DNA from: Phymatolithon calcareum
Taxonomy: Eukaryota > Rhodophyta > Florideophyceae > Hapalidiales
Reading direction: 5' to 3'
Assembly: GCA_977006965.1 (NCBI GenBank)
Contig: OZ345364.1
Span: 310,001-374,000, forward strand
Length of the DNA stretch: 64,000 nt
Part shown: piece after piece, positions 53,373-61,850 of the stretch
Layout of the letters: every line of letters starts with the position of its first letter
How positions within the stretch are numbered: position 1 is the stretch's first letter
Notes under the pieces: model-generated
The model's input: the letters and a program-made list of their open reading frames with translations, nothing else
Told to the model about the DNA's origin: nothing
Database searches by the model: none
Program-made: the position numbers and the translations under genes

Positions 53373-53491
53373 GTGCACGCGTTGTTGTAAAACCCTGCGA
53401 CGATCAACATGCTGTTCAAGACTATCGACGAACACCAGTTAGTCATGAACAGCGTGTGGACCGTCGCAGGGTTTTACAACAATGCGTACGC
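53373..53491. repeat. 119-nt foldback with about 54-bp arms
   Basis: The left arm (GTGCACGCGTTGTTGTAAAA ... TGTTCAAGACT) pairs with the right arm (AGTCATGAACAG ... TTTTACAACAATGCGTACGC) at most of 54 positions, around a loop of about 11 bases. The central 21 bases of each arm (GTTGTAAAACCCTGCGACG) match exactly. No repeat family or protein is associated. Confidence 0.8.
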
Positions 53492-53524
53492 AAAAGAAAG
53501 TACCGAAAAGCTGCTTCTGTACAG

Positions 53525-53705
53525 TACTAGCATTGAAAATTTTCAGCTTCCTTAATCGGAATTACATACAATCACGTCATTGGCTCGAGCCATGTCAATC
53601 TCTTCTGCCGGGGTCCATGTAGGCTTCTTCAGGATTCTGTTGAGTGTTCCAACTGCCCATGATCTTTGACTGCCCATTTCTTCAATTAACTTCATCAACA
53701 TATAA
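53525..53705 (-). pseudogene. LINE family VII 3' coding end
   Basis: On the minus strand LIEEMGSQRSWAVGTLNRILKKPTWTPAEEIDMARANDVIVCNSD is readable, close to 47690-47815. It is a short relic. Confidence 0.75.
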
Positions 53706-54385
53706 TCAGTTGCTTCAAAAAACCGTTAGTCATATTGATCCTTCATGACCGTTCAACTACTTAATGAGAACGTAAGCGAAGGATTGTAGCGCAACGAAAA
53801 GTCTCTCAGGTACAATGATAATTGACAAAGGGAGCTTCAAGTAAACAGAAATCCAATCCAATCCTTCATGACCATTGGTCCCAAAACTGGGACAGCGGCT
53901 ACTTCTCCAAGTGAGGACTGAGTTGACCAATGGTACTTGATACTTGTTCCGAATGTCTTTCCTTAGTTTTGCGCACGTGTGCTGTTGTTTCTGCATCATT
54001 CCAAATCGTGTCATGAGGGCTGGAGTACGAAGTGCATTTGTACTTGATATCCTTCTTTATTTTCACAGCGCCGATGCGGTCAGATGGAACTGTTCGGCCA
54101 TCACGTTGAGTACGGCGGTGAGTTAGTTACATGCTCCCAGTGCCGATTTCTCCCTAAGAGAGGCTCAGCTGCACTTCAATCTTAGGCATCTTAATATTTC
54201 TATTATTCCCTATTTGCAGCCCACCTGGCAAAATGTAAATTGAAAGGCCATGAATATAGCTTACTAGAATACTAAAGTATACTGGCGAAACTTGATTTTT
54301 AGGCAACCAGGATGACACGTGTGCTGACACGTGGTCGATGTCGAAGCGTCAGTGAGGCTGGTGTCGGATTTATTGAAGAAGAAAA
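53706..54385. other. No supported gene
   Basis: ORFs of 85 and 60 codons only. Nothing recognised. Confidence 0.4.
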
Positions 54386-54550
54386 GCTGATTTGTATTTA
54401 AAAGTTACAGACGCATCTGCTGTCGCTTGGGGCAACTTTTCGTGTGCCAAGAAAGCTTGGCTTAACTCTGTCTTGTGAAGAGTTTCTTACTGTGGGTGTT
54501 TCACGGTTCAGTGGTGTATAAAAACCTACCTCTGGTCCCCTGACGAGCCT
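54386..54550 (-). mobile_element. LINE family IV, 3' tail
   Basis: On the minus strand AAAAGTT ... AACTTTT encloses GCGAC-AGCA-GATGC (one mismatch), followed by TTAAATAC. The family IV UTR sequence GTTTTTATACACCACTGAACCGTG... precedes it. The LINE at 54563 is inserted in this region. Confidence 0.7.
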
Positions 54551-54562
54551 CCATGGGGGAAA

Positions 54563-56884
54563 CCGGGCATGATAGAGCAGCTGCATACCTGTACTGACAA
54601 ACGGGAGTTGAACAACTGGTATGAACTTTTTCTGAAAAAGCTGAAGGAGCCGTGGACATCGTCTAAGCCGAGGCCCCCGAGATTTAAAAGTTTTTGGAAC
54701 AAGGAGCTCGACAATCTGGCCAAGAAACGAACCCGGCATTATAAGACTTACAGGAGAACAGGCCTCGAAAGTGACAAAGAAGCCCTCCGAGAGGTGAAAA
54801 TGCTGTTAAAGAAGAAGGTGAGAAAAGCCAAATGCGACCAATTTGAAAGATATCTTCATGAGGTTGAGAAAATGGGGCCGAGCGAGGCGGCGAACACCAC
54901 AAGCAAGATCATGAAATCAAAAGCACGGAGGAAAGGAACAAACAAAGCTCTCGGGGCTCCTGTGCACCCAAGCAAATTCTCAGCATACATCTCAAGTGTT
55001 TGTAAGGCGGAAGAAGACTGGAATATGCCGTTGCGTACGTTTGCACTCAATAGGGCAATGAAGCGGCACATCGCAAGAGCATTCAACAGAGCACCGAAGC
55101 GGAAGGCGGTAGGTCCAGACGGAATTGCGGTCGAAATGTTGCACGCGAACAAAGAAGCGGGGCTCGAAATAATACTAGCATTATGGGAAACATGCGGGAG
55201 ACTCAAATGTCTTCCTCGGGCATGGCGCCAAGCAACTCTGATTCCCTTATACAAGAAAGGCCCAGCTCATGTAGCAGCAAACTACAGGCCCATATCTCTT
55301 TTAAGTCAAGCCAGGAAAATCATCGACTCAGCTCTAGATGCATACATACGCGAGAACTATCGCTTCAATAAGGTTCAGCTGGGTTTTCGGAAAGACAGAA
55401 GCACTTATCTCGCTATACTCCGGGCAAAAAGTTCAATGAAAAAGGGCCATCCGTTCATGGCAGTTCTTGACCTATCCGCAGCATACGATAGTGTGCCCAG
55501 GGATATCCTCATGAAGAGGCTGAAGGAGAAACTTCCCCAAGAGATAGCAAGGATGGTTGCGTACCTGTTAAAACCATCGTGGGTCACATCAGCTGGAGAC
55601 GAGACAGAAACGTGGTGTATCATCGACCGAGGAGTACCTCAAGGTTCCCCGCTTAGTCCATGCCTATACAATATATTCATGGACACATTCGCAGAAGCCG
55701 TCTCCAAGACAGACAGGAACGTTTCAGAAAGTCCTGTGCAATTGTTCGCAGATGATGTCCAGCTTCAAGCGAAGACAGGACGAGGAAGGCAGAAACTTCT
55801 TGATATAGCGACCAGTTGGGCAAGCGAAAATGGCATGAAATGGAACACAAAACCAGGAAAAAGCGAAGTTCTTAAGTACAAAGGACTTCAGAAGCACACG
55901 TTTTACTTGGCAGGACGAGAACTATATCAAGCCTGGAGACTCTCGTATCTTGGGGTAAGCATGAATAACAAGGGTGTTACGGATGACACGGCCATAGCAA
56001 GAGTTCGAAATGCTGCAGGATGCATACATAAGCTGCGGGAGCTTGGAGTGAATGTTCGAGGATTCAAACCGGAGACATGCATCAGGATCTTTAAGTCGCT
56101 AATTATCCCGAAATGGGAGTATGCGTTACACGTTACTCCAATGACAAATCGATTGCTCTCGGCAATCGAGTCGGCAGAGGGCTTGTTCTACAAAAATGTT
56201 TTCGGAAAGTATGCCGAACACCGCCGGGACCGAATGCGAGTTCTGTGCCGACTGGGACCACCAAAGATGAGGAGACGTCATCAAGCAGAAAGGTTTGCAT
56301 TAAGCCTGGTAAGGCACAAAAAGCGCCTTGAAGAAACAGAAGAGTACGTTGGAAGAGATGAGGACGTAAAGGAAGCAATGAAGGATATTGAATATCTCAA
56401 GATGTATGAAGACTTGCGACAAGCCCTTCAGAAAGCCCAGGAGGGATCTGTCACGAAGAAGACGAGGAGAGAAGAAACAATTAAGGTATGGGAAAAGGAA
56501 GAAGAAGGCAGATCAATGAAGATTCCTATTGAAGGCAAGCTACCAGGGATCCTTTACATAGGAGAAAGAACAACACGTTTAAGGTGTCTAAGGTTGACAT
56601 TCAACCGAGCACCCCTTTGGAGGAAATCAGTGTTGGGTGCGTACTGTGGGATTACCGCGGTGGTCGAACTAGTCGCCTTACAACGTACTCTAGCGTCATC
56701 GAAGATGAGTACAGAAATTGAGTTTGAGTGCAAGAGACTTACAGGAGCTCTTGTTGGGAGAGAATTACGAATCAAGAACGTTTTGAGCAGCCAGATGACT
56801 ATAGCGTAGAGATTATGCAAGAGCTGCCCCGTTACTCCAAGGTGAGGCTTTGGGAGCTCTCAAAAATAAAATCATCAAATATCC
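54563..56884 (+). mobile_element. LINE family I, long copy, plus strand
   Basis: The insertion is bounded by CCATGGGGGAAA at 54551-54562 and 56885-56896. It carries one open frame and the tail GGGAGCTCTCAAAAATAAAATC..., ending ATATCCCC. It lacks the endonuclease part, so it is 5'-truncated, yet the RT is intact. The opposite-strand copy at 57664-60088 is nearly identical. Confidence 0.9.
54569..56809 (+). CDS. LINE reverse transcriptase ORF, 746 aa (5'-truncated element)
   Basis: Order: linker with FKSFWNKELDNLAKKR (about 32-48); charged region; RT domain at about 190-450 with GPDGIAVEMLHAN, YRPISLLSQARKI, FMAVLDLSAAYDSVP, GVPQGSPLSPCLYNIF and LFADDVQLQAK (catalytic DD); thumb with NGMKWNTKPGKSEVLKY and RLSYLGVSMNNKG. 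The C-terminal part has RDRMRVLCRLGPPKMRRRHQ, a long charged helical stretch and TRLRCLRLTFNRAPLWRKSVL. The enzyme would copy LINE RNA at a nicked target. The apurinic-type endonuclease normally in front is absent because of truncation, and no CCHC finger or RNase H is seen. All RT motifs look active. Confidence 0.85.
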   Translation: MIEQLHTCTDKRELNNWYELFLKKLKEPWTSSKPRPPRFKSFWNKELDNLAKKRTRHYKTYRRTGLESDKEALREVKMLLKKKVRKAKCDQFERYLHEVEKMGPSEAANTTSKIMKSKARRKGTNKALGAPVHPSKFSAYISSVCKAEEDWNMPLRTFALNRAMKRHIARAFNRAPKRKAVGPDGIAVEMLHANKEAGLEIILALWETCGRLKCLPRAWRQATLIPLYKKGPAHVAANYRPISLLSQARKIIDSALDAYIRENYRFNKVQLGFRKDRSTYLAILRAKSSMKKGHPFMAVLDLSAAYDSVPRDILMKRLKEKLPQEIARMVAYLLKPSWVTSAGDETETWCIIDRGVPQGSPLSPCLYNIFMDTFAEAVSKTDRNVSESPVQLFADDVQLQAKTGRGRQKLLDIATSWASENGMKWNTKPGKSEVLKYKGLQKHTFYLAGRELYQAWRLSYLGVSMNNKGVTDDTAIARVRNAAGCIHKLRELGVNVRGFKPETCIRIFKSLIIPKWEYALHVTPMTNRLLSAIESAEGLFYKNVFGKYAEHRRDRMRVLCRLGPPKMRRRHQAERFALSLVRHKKRLEETEEYVGRDEDVKEAMKDIEYLKMYEDLRQALQKAQEGSVTKKTRREETIKVWEKEEEGRSMKIPIEGKLPGILYIGERTTRLRCLRLTFNRAPLWRKSVLGAYCGITAVVELVALQRTLASSKMSTEIEFECKRLTGALVGRELRIKNVLSSQMTIA

Positions 56885-56896
56885 CCATGGGGGAAA

Positions 56897-57625
56897 TCTC
56901 GGCAATCGAGTCGGCAGAGGGCTTGTTCTACAAAAATATTTTCGGAAAGTATGCCGAACACCGCCGGGACCGAATGCGAGTTCTGTGCCGACTGGGACCA
57001 CCAAAGATGAGGAGACGTCATCAAGCAGAAAGGTTTGCATTAAGCCTGGTAAGGCACAAAAAGCGCCTTGAAGAAACAGAAGAGTACGTTGGAAGAGATG
57101 AGGACGTAAAGGAAGCAATGAAGGATATTGAATATCTCAAGATGTATGAAGACTTGCGACAAGCCCTTCAGAAATCCCAGGAGGGATCTGTCACGAAGAA
57201 GACGAGGAGAGAAGAAACAATTAAGGTATGGGAAAAGGAAGAAGAAGGCAGGTCAATGAAGATTCCTATTGAAGGCAAGCTACCAGGGATCCTTTACATA
57301 GGAGAAAGAACAACACGTTTAAGGTGTCTAAGGTTGACATTCAACCGAGCACCCCTTTGGAGGAAATCAGTGTTGGGTGCGTACTGTGGGATTACCGCGG
57401 TGGTCGAACTAGTCGCCTTACAACGTACTCTAGCGTCATCGAAGATGAGTACAGAAATTGAGTTTGAGTGCAAGAGACTTACCGGAGCTCTTGTTGGGAG
57501 AGAATTACGAATCAAGAACGTTTTGAGCAGCCAGATGACTATAGCGTAGAGATTATGCAAGAGCTGCCCCGTTACTCCAAGGTGAGGCTTTGGGAGCTCT
57601 CAAAAATAAAATCATCAAAATATCC
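56897..57625 (+). mobile_element. LINE family I, second 3' copy inserted at the same target
   Basis: This 5'-truncated copy begins at SAIESAEGLFYKN and is followed by CCATGGGGGA (57626-57635), the same target word that flanks the first copy. Its ORF runs on to 57549. At three positions (AAATCCCAG at 57172, GGCAGGTCAATG at 57248, CTTACCGGAGC at 57478) it agrees with the minus-strand copy and differs from the first plus-strand copy. Confidence 0.85.
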
Positions 57626-57663
57626 CCATGGGGGATATTAGTCCACGTTCATGTGTCACGCGG

Positions 57664-60088
57664 GGATATTTGATGATTTTATTTTTGAGAGCTCCCAAAG
57701 TCTCACCTTGGAGTAACGGGGCAGCTCTTGCATAATCTCTACGCTATAGTCATCTGGCTGCTCAAAACGTTCTTGATTCGTAATTCTCTCCCAACAAGAG
57801 CTCCGGTAAGTCTCTTGCACTCAAACTCAATTTCTGTACTCATCTTCGATGACGCTAGAGTACGTTGTAAGGCGACTAGTTCGACCACCGCGGTAATCCC
57901 ACAGTACGCACCCAACACTGATTTCCTCCAAAGGGGTGCTCGGTTGAATGTCAACCTTAGACACCTTAAACGTGTTGTTCTTTCTCCTATGTAAAGGATC
58001 CCTGGTAGCTTGCCTTCAATAGGAATCTTCATTGACCTGCCTTCTTCTTCCTTTTCCCATACCTTAATTGTTTCTTCTCTCCTCGTCTTCTTCGTGACAG
58101 ATCCCTCCTGGGATTTCTGAAGGGCTTGTCGCAAGTCTTCATACATCTTGAGATATTCAATATCCTTCATTGCTTCCTTTACGTCCTCATCTCTTCCAAC
58201 GTACTCTTCTGTTTCTTCAAGGCGCTTTTTGTGCCTTACCAGGCTTAATGCAAACCTTTCTGCTTGATGACGTCTCCTCATCTTTGGTGGTCCCAGTCGG
58301 CACAGAACTCGCATTCGGTCCCGGCGGTGTTCGGCATACTTTCCGAAAACATTTTTGTAGAACAAGCCCTCTGCCGACTCGATTGCCGAGAGCAATCGAT
58401 TTGTCATTGGAGTAACGTGTAACGCATACTCCCATTTCGGGATAATTAGCGACTTAAAGATCCTGATGCATGTCTCCGGTTTGAATCCTCGAACATTCAC
58501 TCCAAGCTCCCGCAGCTTATGTATGCATCCTGCAGCATTTCGAACTCTTGCTATGGCCGTGTCATCCGTAACACCCTTGTTATTCATGCTTACCCCAAGA
58601 TACGAGAGTCTCCAGGCTTGATATAGTTCTCGTCCTGCCAAGTAAAACGTGTGCTTCTGAAGTCCTTTGTACTTAAGAACTTCGCTTTTTCCTGGTTTTG
58701 TGTTCCATTTCATGCCATTTTCGCTTGCCCAACTGGTCGCTATATCAAGAAGTTTCTGCCTTCCTCGTCCTGTCTTCGCTTGAAGCTGGACATCATCTGC
58801 GAACAATTGCACAGGACTTTCTGAAACGTTCCTGTCTGTCTTGGAGACGGCTTCTGCGAATGTGTCCATGAATATATTGTATAGGCATGGACTAAGCGGG
58901 GAACCTTGAGGTACTCCTCGGTCGATGATACACCACGTTTCTGTCTCGTCTCCAGCTGATGTGACCCACGATGGTTTTAACAGGTACGCAACCATCCTTG
59001 CTATCTCTTGGGGAAGTTTCTCCTTCAGCCTCTTCATGAGGATATCCCTGGGCACACTATCGTATGCTGCGGATAGGTCAAGAACTGCCATGAACGGATG
59101 GCCCTTTTTCATTGAACTTTTTGCCCGGAGTATAGCGAGATAAGTGCTTCTGTCTTTCCGAAAACCCAGCTGAACCTTATTGAAGCGATAGTTCTCGCGT
59201 ATGTATGCATCTAGAGCTGAGTCGATGATTTTCCTGGCTTGACTTAAAAGAGATATGGGCCTGTAGTTTGCTGCTACATGAGCTGGGCCTTTCTTGTATA
59301 AGGGAATCAGAGTTGCTTGGCGCCATGCCCGAGGAAGACATTTGAGTCTCCCGCATGTTTCCCATAATGCTAGCATTATTTCGAGCCCCGCTTCTTTGTT
59401 CGCGTGCAACATTTCGACCGCAATTCCGTCTGGACCTACCGCCTTCCCCTTCGGTGCTCTGTTGAATGCTCTTGCGATGTGCCGCTTCATTGCCCTATTG
59501 AGTGCAAACGTACGCAACGGCATATTCCAGTCTTCTTCCGCCTTACAAACACTTGAGATGTATGCTGAGAATTTGCTTGGGTGCACAGGAGCCCCGAGAG
59601 CTTTGTTTGTTCCTTTCCTCCGTGCTTTTGATTTCATGATCTTGCTTGTGGTGTTCGCCGCCTCGCTCGGCCCCATTTTCTCAACCTCATGAAGATATCT
59701 TTCAAATTGGTCGCATTTGGCTTTTCTCACCTTCTTCTTTAACAGCATTTTCACCTCTCGGAGGGCTTCTTTGTCACTTTCGAGGCCTGTTCTCCTGTAA
59801 GTCTTATAATGCCGGGTTCGTTTCTTGGCCAGATTGTCGAGCTCCTTGTTCCAAAAACTTTTAAATCTCGGGGGCCTCGGCTTAGACGATGTCCACGGCT
59901 CCTTCAGCTTTTTCAGAAAAAGTTCATACCAGTTGTTCAACTCCCGTTTGTCAGTACAGGTATGCAGCTGCTCTATCATGCCCGGTACCCATTTCGACAT
60001 TTCTTCTCTGGCCTTCGTTGTTCTTGTCAGGCTTCGCCTGGCAGTTTTTGAGATAACCTTCTTTCTTCGCTGGGTTATAATCCTGTAG
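57664..60088 (-). mobile_element. LINE family I, long copy, minus strand
   Basis: It is bounded by TGTGTCACGCGG at 57652-57663 and 60089-60100. The tail lies at 57664 and the 5'-truncated end at 60088. Together with the plus-strand copies it builds an inverted repeat whose nearest arms are only about 36 bases apart (57626-57661). Confidence 0.9.
57739..60060 (-). CDS. LINE reverse transcriptase ORF, minus copy
   Basis: The frame is open through the upstream target duplication to 60096, so no native start codon is preserved; translation from a Met inside (MSKWVPGMIEQL or later) is possible. It adds about 40 residues upstream of the plus copy (ARRSLTRTTKAREEMSKWVP). Differences from the plus ORF are few: RAPKGKAV for RAPKRKAV, EIMLALWE for EIILALWE, and KSQEGSV for KAQEGSV. 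All RT motifs, including GVPQGSP and FADD, are intact. Confidence 0.85.
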   Translation of the reverse strand, partial: KVISKTARRSLTRTTKAREEMSKWVPGMIEQLHTCTDKRELNNWYELFLKKLKEPWTSSKPRPPRFKSFWNKELDNLAKKRTRHYKTYRRTGLESDKEALREVKMLLKKKVRKAKCDQFERYLHEVEKMGPSEAANTTSKIMKSKARRKGTNKALGAPVHPSKFSAYISSVCKAEEDWNMPLRTFALNRAMKRHIARAFNRAPKGKAVGPDGIAVEMLHANKEAGLEIMLALWETCGRLKCLPRAWRQATLIPLYKKGPAHVAANYRPISLLSQARKIIDSALDAYIRENYRFNKVQLGFRKDRSTYLAILRAKSSMKKGHPFMAVLDLSAAYDSVPRDILMKRLKEKLPQEIARMVAYLLKPSWVTSAGDETETWCIIDRGVPQGSPLSPCLYNIFMDTFAEAVSKTDRNVSESPVQLFADDVQLQAKTGRGRQKLLDIATSWASENGMKWNTKPGKSEVLKYKGLQKHTFYLAGRELYQAWRLSYLGVSMNNKGVTDDTAIARVRNAAGCIHKLRELGVNVRGFKPETCIRIFKSLIIPKWEYALHVTPMTNRLLSAIESAEGLFYKNVFGKYAEHRRDRMRVLCRLGPPKMRRRHQAERFALSLVRHKKRLEETEEYVGRDEDVKEAMKDIEYLKMYEDLRQALQKSQEGSVTKKTRREETIKVWEKEEEGRSMKIPIEGKLPGILYIGERTTRLRCLRLTFNRAPLWRKSVLGAYCGITAVVELVALQRTLASSKMSTEIEFECKRLTGALVGRELRIKNVLSSQMTIA

Positions 60089-60100
60089 TGTGTCACGCGG

Positions 60101-60245
60101 CGGTGGGTCCGATTTTCAGAGAGTGATTACTCTGATGTATTGGGATTTGGGTTATCGTTAGCCTGGAACATTGCCAGTAGAGTGGAGTTGTTGAGAAGGT
60201 ACCATGTGTTCCAACTTGAGGAAAGTCGGCACATTTCTGAACACG
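60101..60245 (-). mobile_element. LINE family VII tail fragment
   Basis: On the minus strand GCCGACTTTCCTCAAGTTGG, then ACACATGGTACCTTCTCAACAACTCC is the family VII 3' end. The minus family I copy may have inserted just beside it. Confidence 0.55.
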
Positions 60246-60249
60246 TCCC

Positions 60250-60367
60250 GGGAGAGGGATTTTGCAGCTAGGGCTAAGACGTTAACCCGGATTACTCGGA
60301 TTTGAGTAGATAATCGAAGCTACAAGAGAGTAGCTGCTGAAACGCATCTCCCTTGCAGTCTCATGAG
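60250..60367 (+). mobile_element. LINE family VI 3' UTR, part 1 (host of copy 3)
   Basis: CCCGGGAGAGGGATTTTGCAGC ... ACGCATCTCCCTTGCAGTCTCATGAG is family VI UTR. It resumes at 61791 with TGCTTCTGAGGGCGTTTAATAAATTCC. The structured retroelement split it and duplicated GCAGTCTCATGAG. Confidence 0.75.
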
Positions 60368-61777
60368 TTTTTTTTTTGAGCAAAGTTTATTTAAAAGCCC
60401 CACAGACTTCCGAAGATATGGGCAAGGCTTCCTCAGTTCCTACCTACCTTTGTGAAGCTTACGAAAACGCACCGCCAGAGGTGCGGGCGGAAAAACTTAG
60501 GATCTCAGATATCCCATCTAAATTGCAGAACTCCTGTACTGTTCGCCGTAGACGACCCACGGTAGCGAGGCGTCATTGTGTGTTCTTTGTGCCACATTTT
60601 GCAGCTCGGTGATCAGTGCACCGAGCTCGTTTGACAGCTGCGATAGCATGCCGTAACCGCGCATGGCACGCGGCGCGGTACTCGCGTAAGTCCATATTGA
60701 TTAAGGGCGCTGACATCGTCTCTATAGACGCTCTGTCGGCAGCGGCATACCGCTGGTATTTTAGGTATTCTCTGGAAACCGACTTCTTGCTATGTGTTGC
60801 ACGTCTTCTCCACTTCCGCCGCCGTGCTCGCTCCTCGGCTGTTTGCTCCGCGCATCGTATCCTCTCGTAGGTGTCACGAAGGCTTCGGCCTTGCTCTTGT
60901 CAGTGCGCCTGCTTCCTGTTAAAGCAGTCTTTTTTTCACGCATTGGTTGGTTGACGCCTAGCTGTCTCCGATTACAGCAGCCCCTCGCGGGGATCGGCTT
61001 TACGCGGCACTTGAATTGGCTCGCGCTCGGAGCAATTGCACAAAGAAAATAACTGAGCATGGCACGCGGCGTGGTACTTACCTAAGTCCCTATCGGGTAG
61101 GGGCGCTGACATCGTCACTATAGATGATTTTGCGGTAGCAGCATACCGCTTATCTTGAAACCGAGTTCTTTCTCGGTGTTTCAGATCTTCTCTTGAGACC
61201 GACTTCTTCCTCGATGTTGCATGTCTTCTCCATTCCCTGTGTCGCGCTCGTTTCTTGGTTGTTTGATCCGCGTCGCGTAGCCTCGCATGGATGTCACGAA
61301 AGCTTCTGCGTTGCTCCTGCCAGTGCTCCTGCTTCCTGTTGAAGCAGTCCTTTTCTTACACATTGTTTGGTCGACGCCTAGCTGTCTCCGGTTACAGCAG
61401 CCCCTCGCGGGGATCGGCCTTGCGCGGCACTTGGCTTGATTCGCGCGCGGAGCAATTGACCAAGGAAAACGAACTTGGACCGGTTATAATAGCTTGCTTG
61501 TTTCATTTGCCGCCTCAATTTGAGGAATTAGTCAATTTCCTACGGCGGCGATGCGTTGGCACCGGAGTCACCGAGAAAACTGGAGACTTTGGTGGCGCAA
61601 CAATGTAGGCGCGTTCTCGATCCCGACGCCCAATTTCCGCGGAGCTACCGCCAAAATGCGCGCATTTGCCAGCCTCATAGGCGAGGGCGCTTCTGCCGGC
61701 GCGGGCGAGCCGCCCGCGCCGGAATTCTTGGCTCCTTGGTTTGTGGCCCGGTCGGTCCTTACCTGACGTTCTCTTCC
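60368..61777 (-). mobile_element. Structured short retroelement, copy 3, with internal tandem duplication
   Basis: A 1410-bp insertion is flanked by GCAGTCTCATGAG at 60355-60367 and 61778-61790. On the minus strand it begins GGAAGAGAACGTCAGGTAAGGACC, has the 11-bp GC stem (61696-61706 with 61712-61722), then two tandem units of about 400 bp (61460-61058 and 61055-60655), each with the CCCC-GCGA-GGGG and GCTGT/ACAGC hairpins (61381-61412; 60961-60992), and ends AAGCCTTGCCCATATCTTCGG ... TTAAATAAACTTTGCTC plus A10. Copy 1 has only one unit. The longest ORFs (about 100 codons) show no domain. Confidence 0.8.
60655..61460 (-). repeat. Tandem duplication, two units of about 400 bp
   Basis: Shared landmarks in both units: GGCACGCGGCG(C/T)GGTACT, GGGCGCTGACATCGTC, CTTCCTGTT(A/G)AAGCAGTC, GACGCCTAGCTGTCTCCG(A/G)TTACAGCAGCCCC... 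The units differ at roughly one base in six, so the duplication is old or was made from two different copies. Confidence 0.75.
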
Positions 61778-61790
61778 GCAGTCTCATGAG

Positions 61791-61835
61791 TGCTTCTGAG
61801 GGCGTTTAATAAATTCCAAATTAGAAAAACTCTAA
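61791..61835 (+). mobile_element. LINE family VI tail, part 2
   Basis: TGCTTCTGAGGGCGTTTAATAAATTCC is the end of the family VI LINE interrupted by copy 3. Confidence 0.7.
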
Positions 61836-61850
61836 ACATGTATTCTTCTA

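Noticed and set aside
59294-59692. 132-codon ORFs antisense to both LINE RTs (also 54856-55254)
   Set aside because: They are exact reverse-frame shadows of the conserved RT ORFs and occur only because the copies are near-identical.
54563-60088. A programmed inverted-repeat locus or origin
   Set aside because: The target duplications around each copy show that it arose by separate LINE insertions. A special function is not needed to explain it.
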